This document shows, one piece after another, positions 1 through 5,337 of a stretch of DNA of 5,820 nt. The notes beneath the pieces were generated by a model. That model worked only from the letters and a program-made list of their open reading frames with translations. It had not been told where the DNA came from and made no database searches. Positions within the stretch are counted from its first letter, which is position 1. The number at the start of each line of letters is the position of its first letter. Source of the DNA: Spirochaetaceae bacterium (GTDB lineage Bacteria; Spirochaetota; Spirochaetia; Treponematales; Breznakiellaceae); assembly GCA_031284295.1 (NCBI GenBank), contig JAITAE010000001.1:1-5820 (forward strand). The letters are read 5' to 3'. The translations under genes were made by a program, and so were the position numbers.

Positions 1-104
1 CCCGATTTGATCGTAACCTTGCCGGTGTTGTAGCATTGTGAACTGATTGTCCACGCTAGGAAGTAATGCGGCTCGAATTCTGTAAAAGTAAACGTAAATT
101 TCAT
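1..104 (-). CDS. N-terminal part of an unknown protein, cut by the left window edge
   Basis: The minus strand reads open from an ATG at 104-102 to the window edge, giving 34 complete codons that begin MKFTFTFTEFEPHYFLAW. The start is supported by a good ribosome binding site, AAAGGA at 115-110, five bases before the ATG. No signal peptide or known motif is visible; the first residues alternate Phe/Thr and look like a beta strand, followed by an aromatic stretch. It lies downstream of the repetitive open frame at 188-844 on the same strand, separated from it by stacked palindromes. I do not recognise the family. Confidence rests on the start signal rather than on homology, and the rest of the gene lies outside the window. 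Confidence 0.5.
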   Translation of the reverse strand, partial: MKFTFTFTEFEPHYFLAWTISSQCYNTGKVTIKS

Positions 105-115
105 ATATATCCTTT

Positions 116-128
116 GCCCTTAAAGGGC
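116..128. repeat. Small palindrome upstream of the left-edge gene
   Basis: Thirteen bases, GCCCTTAAAGGGC, form a six-base-pair inverted repeat around a central A. It sits directly next to the ribosome binding site (110-115) of the minus-strand gene at 1-104, so in that transcript it could fold just before the start or act as a protein binding site. Function is inferred from position only. Confidence 0.4.
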
Positions 129-129
129 T

Positions 130-160
130 GCCTTCCGGCTACCGCCGGAGGGCTTTTGTT
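130..160 (+). terminator. Hairpin with T-run, terminator-like on the plus strand
   Basis: Bases 130-139 (GCCTTCCGGC) pair with 144-153 (GCCGGAGGGC) in a ten-base-pair stem with one T-G wobble and a TACC loop, followed by TTTTGTTTG. This is the form of a rho-independent terminator reading rightward. No plus-strand gene is visible to its left. On the minus strand, where the neighbouring genes lie, the T-run is absent, so it may instead be a genomic palindromic repeat. Confidence 0.4.
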
Positions 161-165
161 TGATA

Positions 166-190
166 GGCGGGGCATACGCCCCGCCTTTTA
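166..190 (+). terminator. Perfect GC-rich hairpin after the repetitive open frame
   Basis: GGCGGGGC at 166-173 pairs perfectly with GCCCCGCC at 178-185 around an ATAC loop, followed by TTTTA on the plus strand. It begins right after the TAA stop (190-188) of the minus-strand frame. In that direction it is a strong stem at the 3' end of the transcript but without a U-tract, so it may protect or process the mRNA rather than terminate it intrinsically. A second hairpin lies about 13 bases further left. Confidence 0.4.
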
Positions 191-844
191 CCGGCTATGA
201 ACGCCGCCGGAGGGTATTAGCAGGTAGGTAGTAATTGTTGCCTCGGAGTTAAGTGTAACATCATCACTGCTACCGCCTGCGGTAATGGTGTTGTTCTCTG
301 TCGCACCGATAAGCGAGCCTAGATTATTATTAGGCCCACTGTCGGTAAGGCCAGTTATCGCATTTGTATCAGCAAGCACCGCGTTATCTATCTCGATGTC
401 ACCAGCATCAACCGGCGTAGTTAATGTCTCGCCCGTTATCTTTCCGATAAGTGTGAGCACGGCCGGGTTGGTATTATCTCCTGTCAGCACGATTGCACCA
501 ACTGCCGCATCCTTATCTCCACCCAGCGCTATCGTGGTATTCGCCCCGATGAGCAGGTTGTTGTCCTCCTCTGCCGCCTGGGTGATGGTTCCGCCTGTGC
601 CGGCGGTAAAGGCGACGGTGTTGGCGCTTGCCGTGATGCTGGAAGTAGCCGTGTCGGTTGCCGCGATTGTAACCGTGCCTGCTGTGCCTACCGCCTGCCA
701 TTCGCCGGTGATTGTGGTCGCGCCGGCTTTCACGCCGCCCGTGCCGGCGGTTATCACCAGCTTCGCGCCGTTATTGCCCGCCACGGCGGTCAGTACCAGA
801 TTGCCCTCACCCACGCCAGTAGTAGCCTGACCCGCCGGCGTCAA
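188..844 (-). CDS. Gly/Thr/Ala/Asn-rich surface or adhesin-like protein fragment
   Basis: A 218-residue open frame, extremely rich in Gly, Ala, Thr, Asn and Val, with short alternating strands such as AGTGG, TVTIAATDTATSSITA and ENNTITAGGSSDD. This composition is typical of beta-helix or other repetitive extracellular proteins (autotransporter passengers, adhesins). AGTGG occurs twice, suggesting weak internal repeats. The only available start is a TTG at 844 preceded by a TGT codon and a TAA stop (850-848). There is no signal peptide, no clear ribosome binding site, and no beta-barrel or anchor domain, so it is probably a C-terminal fragment that lost its 5' end. It meets an opposing gene remnant at 831-850. 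The complementary strand is also open over 285-830, but that translation is a Ser/Val/Pro-rich composition typical of a shadow, so I favour the minus strand. Family not identified. Confidence 0.45.
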   Translation of the reverse strand: MTPAGQATTGVGEGNLVLTAVAGNNGAKLVITAGTGGVKAGATTITGEWQAVGTAGTVTIAATDTATSSITASANTVAFTAGTGGTITQAAEEDNNLLIGANTTIALGGDKDAAVGAIVLTGDNTNPAVLTLIGKITGETLTTPVDAGDIEIDNAVLADTNAITGLTDSGPNNNLGSLIGATENNTITAGGSSDDVTLNSEATITTYLLIPSGGVHSR

Positions 845-1034
845 ACATTACCTGATGAACGCGCCTAAAGACGGGGCGGAACTTCTCCACTACCGCTTTA
901 CCCGCCGGAAAAAGGAACTGCTAAACTTTGACGCCGCCGAATCCGGTATGACCGCCTGGTTCTGCGCCCGCTACGAAAACCAAAAAGGCGAGCACGGGAA
1001 CTGGGGGCCTGTCGCGTCGGCAATCATTCCATAA
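831..1034 (+). pseudogene. C-terminal remnant of an unknown protein
   Basis: The plus frame is open from just after a TGA at 828-830 to a TAA at 1032-1034. It reads PAGVKHYLMNAPKDGAELLH, then a basic stretch FTRRKKELL, and ends in TAWFCARYENQKGEHG followed by NWGPVASAIIP. This tail (aromatic-x-C-x-R-Y/W-E-N, K-G-E, W-G-P, S-A-I-I-P) resembles, from memory, the C-terminal end of hypothetical proteins in spirochaetes and gut bacteria in which a sandwich-like domain closes the protein. An internal ATG at 855 would give 59 residues, but it has no ribosome binding site and the protein-like sequence begins before it. I therefore read it as the 3' end of a larger gene whose front was lost. It stops where the opposing minus-strand fragment begins. 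The minus-strand frame over 921-1208 is its shadow. Confidence 0.5.
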
Positions 1035-1041
1035 AGGGCGG

Positions 1042-1095
1042 GAGTTTGCGCCACAAAACAGCGCGCCGCTGTTTTGTGGCGTCAAGCGCAAACTC
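1042..1095. repeat. Long interrupted hairpin with a 14-bp perfect core
   Basis: The core GCCACAAAACAGCG (1050-1063) is perfectly complementary to CGCTGTTTTGTGGC (1067-1080), leaving a CGC loop. Outside it, GAGTTTGC (1042-1049) pairs with GCAAACTC (1088-1095), with bases 1081-1087 bulged on one side. The element follows the stop of the plus-strand remnant by only seven bases. There is no T-run on either side, so it is not a classic terminator. It could be a palindromic genomic repeat or part of a structured RNA. Confidence 0.6.
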
Positions 1096-1127
1096 AACCT
1101 CGTAAACAATGCAACGCTTACATGATA

Positions 1128-1160
1128 CCCCGCCGCAAAGTTTGCGGCTTCAGGGCGGGG
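1128..1160. repeat. Nested GC-rich palindrome
   Basis: CCCCGCC (1128-1134) pairs with GGCGGGG (1154-1160) and encloses a second palindrome, GCAAAGTTTGC (1135-1145). An alternative fold pairs CCGCAAA (1133-1139) with TTTGCGG (1141-1147). Read on the minus strand, the order GAAGCTCCCCGCC ... GGCGGGGTATCATG resembles the sub-terminal hairpins found at the ends of IS200/IS605-type elements, although no transposase gene is visible nearby. That link is only a suggestion. Confidence 0.45.
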
Positions 1161-1173
1161 AGCTTCATAGCTC
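1160..1173. repeat. Short hairpin GAGCT/AGCTC
   Basis: GAGCT (1160-1164) and AGCTC (1169-1173) form a five-base-pair stem with a TCAT loop, directly abutting the nested palindrome to its left. It is listed because it is part of the continuous run of structures. Alone it would not be significant. Confidence 0.3.
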
Positions 1174-1183
1174 ATGTTACGCG

Positions 1184-1193
1184 CAACGCGTTG
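1184..1193. repeat. Ten-base perfect palindrome CAACGCGTTG
   Basis: CAACGCGTTG at 1184-1193 is its own reverse complement and contains an MluI-type ACGCGT core. It could be a dimeric protein binding site or simply part of the palindromic cluster. No function is shown by the sequence. Confidence 0.3.
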
Positions 1194-1224
1194 TATTGAC
1201 TGCCGCATAAAATGAGGGACTAAG

Positions 1225-1308
1225 TCCGGTAATTTCTTTTTGAACTGAATTATCCCCGCTCAGAATTCCGGTAATTCACTTTTCAACTTAATTACCCCGC
1301 TTCAGAAA
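1225..1308. repeat. Two imperfect tandem copies of a 42-bp repeat, each able to fold
   Basis: Copy A (1225-1266) and copy B (1267-1308) begin with the same ten bases TCCGGTAATT and share AATTA, CCCCGC and TCAGAA blocks in the same order. I count about 35 identical positions, with two single-base indels. In copy B, GGTAATT (1270-1276) is the exact complement of AATTACC (1290-1296); copy A keeps this pairing with one bulged T (1228-1234 with 1248-1255). Pairing is thus kept although the loops differ. The repeat lies about 75 bp upstream of the parA promoter, so it could be an operator, a centromere-like site, or a genomic repeat. Confidence 0.6.
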
Positions 1309-1315
1309 TGAAGCG
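1298..1315 (+). repeat. Hairpin with GAAA tetraloop
   Basis: CGCTTCA (1298-1304) pairs perfectly with TGAAGCG (1309-1315) around GAAA, a GNRA-type loop that is unusually stable in RNA. It grows out of the end of the second tandem repeat copy. No T-run follows, so a terminator is unlikely. As RNA it would be stable only when transcribed rightward. Confidence 0.4.
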
Positions 1316-1383
1316 AGCCTCATGCGTAACAAGATATATAAATGCAAATTTAATGATTCCACCCTGATTTCGGCCAGAGTATC

Positions 1384-1413
1384 TTGCCGGTGACGCGGTT
1401 GTTGGGTTATAAT
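1384..1413 (+). promoter_or_regulatory. Probable sigma70-type promoter for parAB
   Basis: A perfect -10 hexamer TATAAT lies at 1408-1413, with TTGCCG at 1384-1389 as a partial -35 (four of six matches to TTGACA) and an 18-base spacer. Transcription would begin near 1420, giving a leader of roughly 45 bases before the parA start I chose at 1467. An in-frame ATG lies at 1419, almost on the predicted transcription start. Start mapping would settle which is used. Confidence 0.5.
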
Positions 1414-1466
1414 AAAAAATGATATATTTTATTAGTCTTTTAGCGTTTGGTAGCTTTAAAACAGCA

Positions 1467-2243
1467 ATGAAAAGAACTATTGTTTTTGTTAATCAAAAGG
1501 GCGGTGTTGGGAAGACGACATCCGCGGTTAATATCGGCGCTTATCTCGCGGAAGCCGGCAAAAATGTTCTGCTTGTCGATTTTGATTCGCAGGCTAATCT
1601 TTCGAGCGGGCTAGGCATAAAACCCGAAAAAAACGGCATTTACGAGGTGCTTGCCGGTAAAATCCCTGTCGAAAAGGCGGTGCAAAAGACTGTCTGCAAT
1701 AAACTTTTTGTAATTCCCGCAACAATGGACCTTTCCGGGGCAACCGTCGAACTTATCAACGAAAAACGTTACGACCAGTTTCTGAAAAAAGCTCTTTTGC
1801 CGATTGAGGAGAACTATGATTTTATACTGATTGATTGCCCGCCGTCGCTGGGCGTGCTTACGCTGAACGGGCTCGCCGCCGCTGACGGGGTACTCATCCC
1901 GATGCAGTGCGAATACTTTGCGCTTGAAGGCTTGAGTATGCTGCTTCAAACGATAAAGCGTATTCAATTGAGTATAAACCCGCCCCTTGCCATAGACGGC
2001 ATATTCTTTACCATGTACGACCAGCGGACGCGGCTTGCGCAGCAGGTTGTTAAGCACGTTACGACCTATTTCAAAGACAGGGTATTTTTAACGATTATTC
2101 CGCGTAATGTACGTCTGTCTGAGGCTCCATCGCATAGGCTGCCGATTTCTAAGTATGACGCTGGATGTGCCGGCGCTTTAGCCTACAAAAGTCTGACGCG
2201 GGAATTGTTGTTGCATACGGAAGGGATACATGGCAGGAATTAA
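1467..2243 (+). CDS. parA: ParA/Soj chromosome-partitioning ATPase
   Basis: A 258-residue member of the ParA/Soj family of deviant Walker-type ATPases. In the family, the ATP-bound dimer binds DNA nonspecifically on the nucleoid and ParB stimulates hydrolysis, which drives origin segregation. The deviant Walker A motif KGGVGKTT is at residues 11-18. DFDSQAN (38-44) fills the A' motif, where DxDPQ(G/A)N is usual. Walker B ILIDCPPSLG is at 120-129, followed by the family signature QCEYFALEG (147-155), and RLSEAPSH with SKYDAGCAGALAY lies near the C-terminus. Length and the lack of an N-terminal DNA-binding domain match chromosomal ParA rather than P1-type plasmid ParA. I chose ATG 1467 because the family starts a few residues before the Walker A strand (MKRTIVFVNQKGG). 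An upstream in-frame ATG at 1419 would add 16 hydrophobic residues, and neither start has a strong ribosome binding site. The 3' end overlaps parB by 14 bases, indicating translational coupling. Confidence 0.95.
   Translation: MKRTIVFVNQKGGVGKTTSAVNIGAYLAEAGKNVLLVDFDSQANLSSGLGIKPEKNGIYEVLAGKIPVEKAVQKTVCNKLFVIPATMDLSGATVELINEKRYDQFLKKALLPIEENYDFILIDCPPSLGVLTLNGLAAADGVLIPMQCEYFALEGLSMLLQTIKRIQLSINPPLAIDGIFFTMYDQRTRLAQQVVKHVTTYFKDRVFLTIIPRNVRLSEAPSHRLPISKYDAGCAGALAYKSLTRELLLHTEGIHGRN
2219..2225 (+). promoter_or_regulatory. parB ribosome binding site inside parA
   Basis: GGAAGGG lies four bases before the parB ATG at 2230, within the last codons of parA. It fixes the parB start and supports coupled translation of the overlapping pair. 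Confidence 0.6.
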
Positions 2244-3129
2244 ATTTGGTCTTGGCGGAGGGATAGAGGCGCTGCTTCCGATAGGCATAGATGAAGAGGT
2301 TGACCGTGTAGCCGGCAGAAACAGCGAGATTATGCTGCCGCTTAAAAAAATTTCCGCAAACCCTGACCAGCCGCGCATGAATTTTGACGAGGAGGCGCTC
2401 GGGGAGTTAGCCGAATCGATTAAACAGCACGGCGTGATACAGCCGATACTTGTTGAGGAAGATGATAACGGCTTGTACACCATTATCACCGGCGAAAGAC
2501 GAAGCCGCGCGGCGCGTATGGCGGGCCTTTCCGAAATTCCCGCCATAATCCGCAAGTTCAGCGACGAACAGCGTATCGCGGTGGCCCTGGTCGAAAATAT
2601 TCAGCGCGCTGACCTAAACCCTATAGAAGAAGCCGCCGCCTACAGGCATCTGATGGAGGCGGCGAACATTTCACAGGATCAGGCCGCGCGCCGTGTCGGG
2701 AAAAAGCGTTCGACGCTGGCAAACGCAATGCGGCTTTTGAGGCTGCCGCCCCCGATGCAGGATGCGCTGAAGACGGGCGGCATCAGCGCGGGCCATGCTC
2801 GTGCAATACTGTCCCTCGATTCGGAGGACTCACAGCAGCAGCTTTTTTCCGAAATAATGACGGATGGCATTTCCGTGCGTGAGGCGGAAAAGCGGGCCTC
2901 CGTCCTAGGCAGAATGCCTGTTGCCGGCAAAGCGCCAAGGCCGCCTCCACCCGCTCCGCCTCCCAAAAACGATCCCGATCTTGCCGATATCACGCAAAAA
3001 TTTATCGAAACGCTCGGCACAAAAGTCTCCATCGACGGTTCCGTTTCCAAAGGCTGTATCCGTATTGAATACTTTAACGGGGAAGACCTAAAAAGAATTT
3101 ACGATATAATTATGCATAAGGCCGTCTAG
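2230..3129 (+). CDS. parB: ParB/Spo0J chromosome-partitioning CTPase and DNA-binding protein
   Basis: A 299-residue ParB. In the family, ParB loads at parS, binds CTP, closes into a sliding clamp, spreads along DNA and stimulates ParA. The N-terminus FGLGGGIEALLP (6-17) is a variant of the usual basic ParA-contacting peptide. The ParB nuclease-like/CTP-binding domain (about 36-126) carries GERRSRAARMAG (88-99) and ENIQRADLNPIEEA (122-135), the two conserved CTP-binding motifs. A helix-turn-helix follows at about 147-172 (ISQDQAARRVGKKRSTLANA), then GISAGHARAIL (184-194). A Pro-rich linker (APRPPPPAPPP, about 237-247) leads to a C-terminal dimerisation segment. It overlaps parA by 14 bases. 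Its last 42 bases overlap the 3' end of the kinase gene on the other strand, with no terminator visible between them. No canonical parS palindrome was seen in the window. Assignment is secure. Confidence 0.95.
   Translation: MAGIKFGLGGGIEALLPIGIDEEVDRVAGRNSEIMLPLKKISANPDQPRMNFDEEALGELAESIKQHGVIQPILVEEDDNGLYTIITGERRSRAARMAGLSEIPAIIRKFSDEQRIAVALVENIQRADLNPIEEAAAYRHLMEAANISQDQAARRVGKKRSTLANAMRLLRLPPPMQDALKTGGISAGHARAILSLDSEDSQQQLFSEIMTDGISVREAEKRASVLGRMPVAGKAPRPPPPAPPPKNDPDLADITQKFIETLGTKVSIDGSVSKGCIRIEYFNGEDLKRIYDIIMHKAV
3088..3129. other. Convergent 3' overlap of parB and the kinase gene
   Basis: The last 14 codons of parB on the plus strand and of the kinase on the minus strand share the same 42 bases. 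Both tails look normal (IYDIIMHKAV and LMHNYIVNSF). No terminator hairpin separates them, so the two mRNAs should have complementary 3' ends. Confidence 0.85.
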
Positions 3130-5313
3130 TTCCTTTATTTTCAAGGCGGCATCGGCAAAGCGGAACGCGCCGGTTAGCTTGCAAATACATGAAAGTTTAG
3201 CGTCAACTTCTTCATTGAATGTGTATTTTTCCAGTTCGGTGGAAACATCGGCGGTGTCTTTTGCCCTGAACAAATTGCAAGCCGCTTCCAGTGCGTTCAA
3301 TTTTTCTCTAAGCAATACGGCGTCAACCTTTACTTTTTCATACTGTGGCGCATTTACAAGCGGGGGTATGTTCGCCAGGGCGTCACGTAACGCTATTACT
3401 TCACCGCATAGAGAAAGCGTGTTCGTTTCGCAAAGCTTCAGGTTTTCTTTGAGTTTCTTTTTCGTGTCCGCATTTTCAGGATTGGTTTTTGATTCAATTA
3501 TATACTTTGCCGCCGTTTCTAACCGCAGGGCGCGTTCAGACAGTCCGGTCATGCCGATTATCGCTAATACGCCCTTGTACGCATGAACAAGGATTAAATA
3601 ATCCTGCCAATTTTTATCATTCAGCGCGGTTTTTATTTTTTTAATATTTTCATCGACGCCGTTAATAAACTGCTGAAGCACCTTTAAGTAATCCGAGGTT
3701 CGGGTGCCGGCGTGAGTCAGCATTTTCTGCGTGTTAAGTCCCGCGATTGAGCTGAGTTCACGGAAAATCCTTCTGTCATCATCGCTCCAGATAACCTCGT
3801 GTCCAGGCAGGGAATCCGCGTGGAATGTCACGGTTGTTTTTTCAGGCGGCAGAAATGTTGAAAGAACGCTGTTTAACCGGACTGGGTCTATCGGCTTTGA
3901 TATGAAATCATTCATACCGGATTCCAGAAAAAGTTCGCGCGCGCCGGAAACCGCATTGGCGCTTAAAGCGATTATTGGAAGTTCTTTGTATTTTTCGCCG
4001 TCAAGTCCGCGAATCAGGGCGCACGTTTCGATACCGTCCATTTCAGGCATCATGTGATCAAGAAAAACAATATCGTAGTCTTTCTGCAGGATTTTATCAA
4101 AGGCCTCGCGGCCGCTTTCACAGGTGTCGGCCTTCATGCCATGTACCGCGAGATGCCTTTCTATAACGCTTAAATTTATGATACTGTCGTCCACCGCCAG
4201 TATATTTATCACGGCGCCTTCGCGGGCGCTGACAAAACCTGAAAAATCGGCATCGTTCTCGACCTTGAGCGGATCTCCCGGTGTGAATGGGATGTATATC
4301 GTAAAAGTGGAACCTTTTTTGTATTCACTTTCCACATTGATTGAACCGCCAATTAAATCCAAAAGCTGTTTTGTTATCGCAAGGCCAAGACCCGTTCCCG
4401 ATATTTTTTTGTTTTTATTTGTGTTGAGGCGCTGGAATGTACCAAACAATTTTGGAATATCCTCTTTGCTTATTCCTATACCGGAATCTTCCACAACAGC
4501 CTTGATATACTCTTTTCCGTCCGGGCGGGTATCTTTTTCTAATTTGAAATTTACAAAGCCTGTCCGCGTATACTTTATCGCATTGTTTATTATATTTGTA
4601 AGAATCTGACGTATGCACATTTCATCGCCGTAAACAACCTCAAGCAGATTTTTGTCCATGGAAGCGATGAATTCAAGCTCCTTACCGGATGCCATAAAAT
4701 TGAACATGGAAACAAGATCGTTGAACAGTGATGTCAGGTTAAAATGAACCGGAACAAGCTCCATTTTTCCGGCTTCAATCTTTGAAAAATCTAGAATGTT
4801 ATTGATTATTCCGAGCAGGTTTCTGGACATTTTTCGTATATCCCGCAGATAATTTTTTTGGCTGTTGTCAAGATTATCCAAAGGTATAAATTCTGACAGG
4901 CCGATTATAGCGTTCATCGGCGTTCTTATTTCATGGCTCATATTCGCAAGAAAATCGCTTTTTGCTTTGCTTGCCGCTTCGGCTTTTTTTGTCAGGGCTT
5001 CTAACTGCCTGCCGTATGCGAAATTCAACACTACGTTTACAATGGTCAGCAGAAAAATGACAAGATATAAAATACTGTTTATGTTTTTATGTAAAAAATA
5101 CGATGAGTAATAACAAAAAATCAAACCAAGGCTTATAAGCACGCAGAGCAGAAAAGATGTTTCTTTTATCTGCAGTCGGAATTTACCCGCCCGCTCTTCC
5201 GAGCGGGCGGACTTGGCGCCGCCTGATAAAACATGACCGCGCCCCCCAATAGAACGCCCATGCAACGCACTGCCCCACAAGGCCAGCATATTCAGTATTC
5301 TAAAATTCCTCAT
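3088..5313 (-). CDS. Membrane hybrid histidine kinase (HisKA-HATPase-receiver-HPt)
   Basis: A 741-residue hybrid sensor kinase holding a full phosphorelay in one chain. Two membrane helices (about 54-74 and 79-99) are joined by only a few residues, so there is no real external sensor domain. A short coiled linker leads to HisKA with the phosphoacceptor in SHEIRTP (His127). The HATPase domain shows the N-box NIINNAIKYT (240-249), DSGIGIS (276-282) and GTGLGLA (306-312). The receiver domain (about 370-487) has Asp375/Asp376, phosphoacceptor Asp419 in FLDHMMPEMDG, Ser451 and Lys473. The HPt domain has HAYKG with His577. All catalytic residues are present. No output domain follows, so the partner regulator must lie elsewhere. 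The start at 5313 has AGGG eight bases upstream. Residues 10-43 are encoded by a GC-rich segment containing a perfect hairpin (5187-5210) and look like an insertion; no other Met lies between residue 9 and Met125. A lipoprotein gene lies 24 bases upstream and probably shares the transcript. Confidence 0.93.
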   Translation of the reverse strand: MRNFRILNMLALWGSALHGRSIGGRGHVLSGGAKSARSEERAGKFRLQIKETSFLLCVLISLGLIFCYYSSYFLHKNINSILYLVIFLLTIVNVVLNFAYGRQLEALTKKAEAASKAKSDFLANMSHEIRTPMNAIIGLSEFIPLDNLDNSQKNYLRDIRKMSRNLLGIINNILDFSKIEAGKMELVPVHFNLTSLFNDLVSMFNFMASGKELEFIASMDKNLLEVVYGDEMCIRQILTNIINNAIKYTRTGFVNFKLEKDTRPDGKEYIKAVVEDSGIGISKEDIPKLFGTFQRLNTNKNKKISGTGLGLAITKQLLDLIGGSINVESEYKKGSTFTIYIPFTPGDPLKVENDADFSGFVSAREGAVINILAVDDSIINLSVIERHLAVHGMKADTCESGREAFDKILQKDYDIVFLDHMMPEMDGIETCALIRGLDGEKYKELPIIALSANAVSGARELFLESGMNDFISKPIDPVRLNSVLSTFLPPEKTTVTFHADSLPGHEVIWSDDDRRIFRELSSIAGLNTQKMLTHAGTRTSDYLKVLQQFINGVDENIKKIKTALNDKNWQDYLILVHAYKGVLAIIGMTGLSERALRLETAAKYIIESKTNPENADTKKKLKENLKLCETNTLSLCGEVIALRDALANIPPLVNAPQYEKVKVDAVLLREKLNALEAACNLFRAKDTADVSTELEKYTFNEEVDAKLSCICKLTGAFRFADAALKIKELDGLMHNYIVNSF
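5185..5286. repeat. GC-rich, hairpin-bearing segment inside the kinase N-terminus
   Basis: About 100 bases, encoding residues 10-43 of the kinase (including GRSIGGRGHVLSGGAKSARS), are much richer in GC than the AT-rich kinase gene on either side. The segment ends in a perfect ten-base-pair stem, CCGCCCGCTC (5187-5196) with GAGCGGGCGG (5201-5210). On the minus strand the loop is GGAA, a GNRA type. The peptide is Gly/Ser/Arg-rich, with no predicted fold. It looks like a palindromic repeat that entered the gene without breaking the frame, similar in principle to Rickettsia palindromic elements. Boundaries are approximate. Confidence 0.45.
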
Positions 5314-5337
5314 AACACCATCCCTGTTATGTCACCG

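Larger units (their letters stand above)
1035..1466. other. 432-bp structured intergenic region upstream of parAB
   Basis: I see no supportable protein or RNA gene here. The region holds, from left to right, a long interrupted hairpin (1042-1095), a nested GC-rich palindrome (1128-1160), two short palindromes (1160-1173 and 1184-1193), an imperfect tandem repeat (1225-1308), a GAAA-capped hairpin (1298-1315) and a probable promoter (1384-1413). A 23-codon plus frame starting at 1322 has no good start signal. The density of stems suggests a palindromic repeat cluster, a structured RNA, or remains of a mobile element. Confidence 0.6.

Noticed and set aside
285..830. 181-codon plus-strand frame rich in Ser, Val and Pro
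   Set aside because: It is complementary to the Gly/Thr-rich minus-strand frame and has the composition expected of its shadow; no start signal or motif supports it.
921..1208. 95-codon minus-strand frame
   Set aside because: It overlaps the plus-strand remnant and the palindrome cluster, begins without a ribosome binding site, and its translation follows the hairpin sequences rather than a protein-like pattern.
1196..1224. TTGACT as a possible -35 element
   Set aside because: At normal spacing the -10 would be ACTAAG, which is weak; the nearby TAAAAT is too close.
1322..1393. 23-codon plus frame starting MRNKIYKCKF
   Set aside because: No proper ribosome binding site, no recognisable motif, and it ends inside the parA promoter region.
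1035..1466. CRISPR array
   Set aside because: Only two adjacent imperfect repeats without spacers are present, and no cas gene is in the window.
1611..2057. 148-codon minus-strand frame inside parA
   Set aside because: It is a shadow of a clearly identified ParA gene with all family motifs.
4124..4609. 161-codon plus-strand frame inside the kinase gene
   Set aside because: The opposite strand encodes conserved HATPase and receiver motifs over the same bases.
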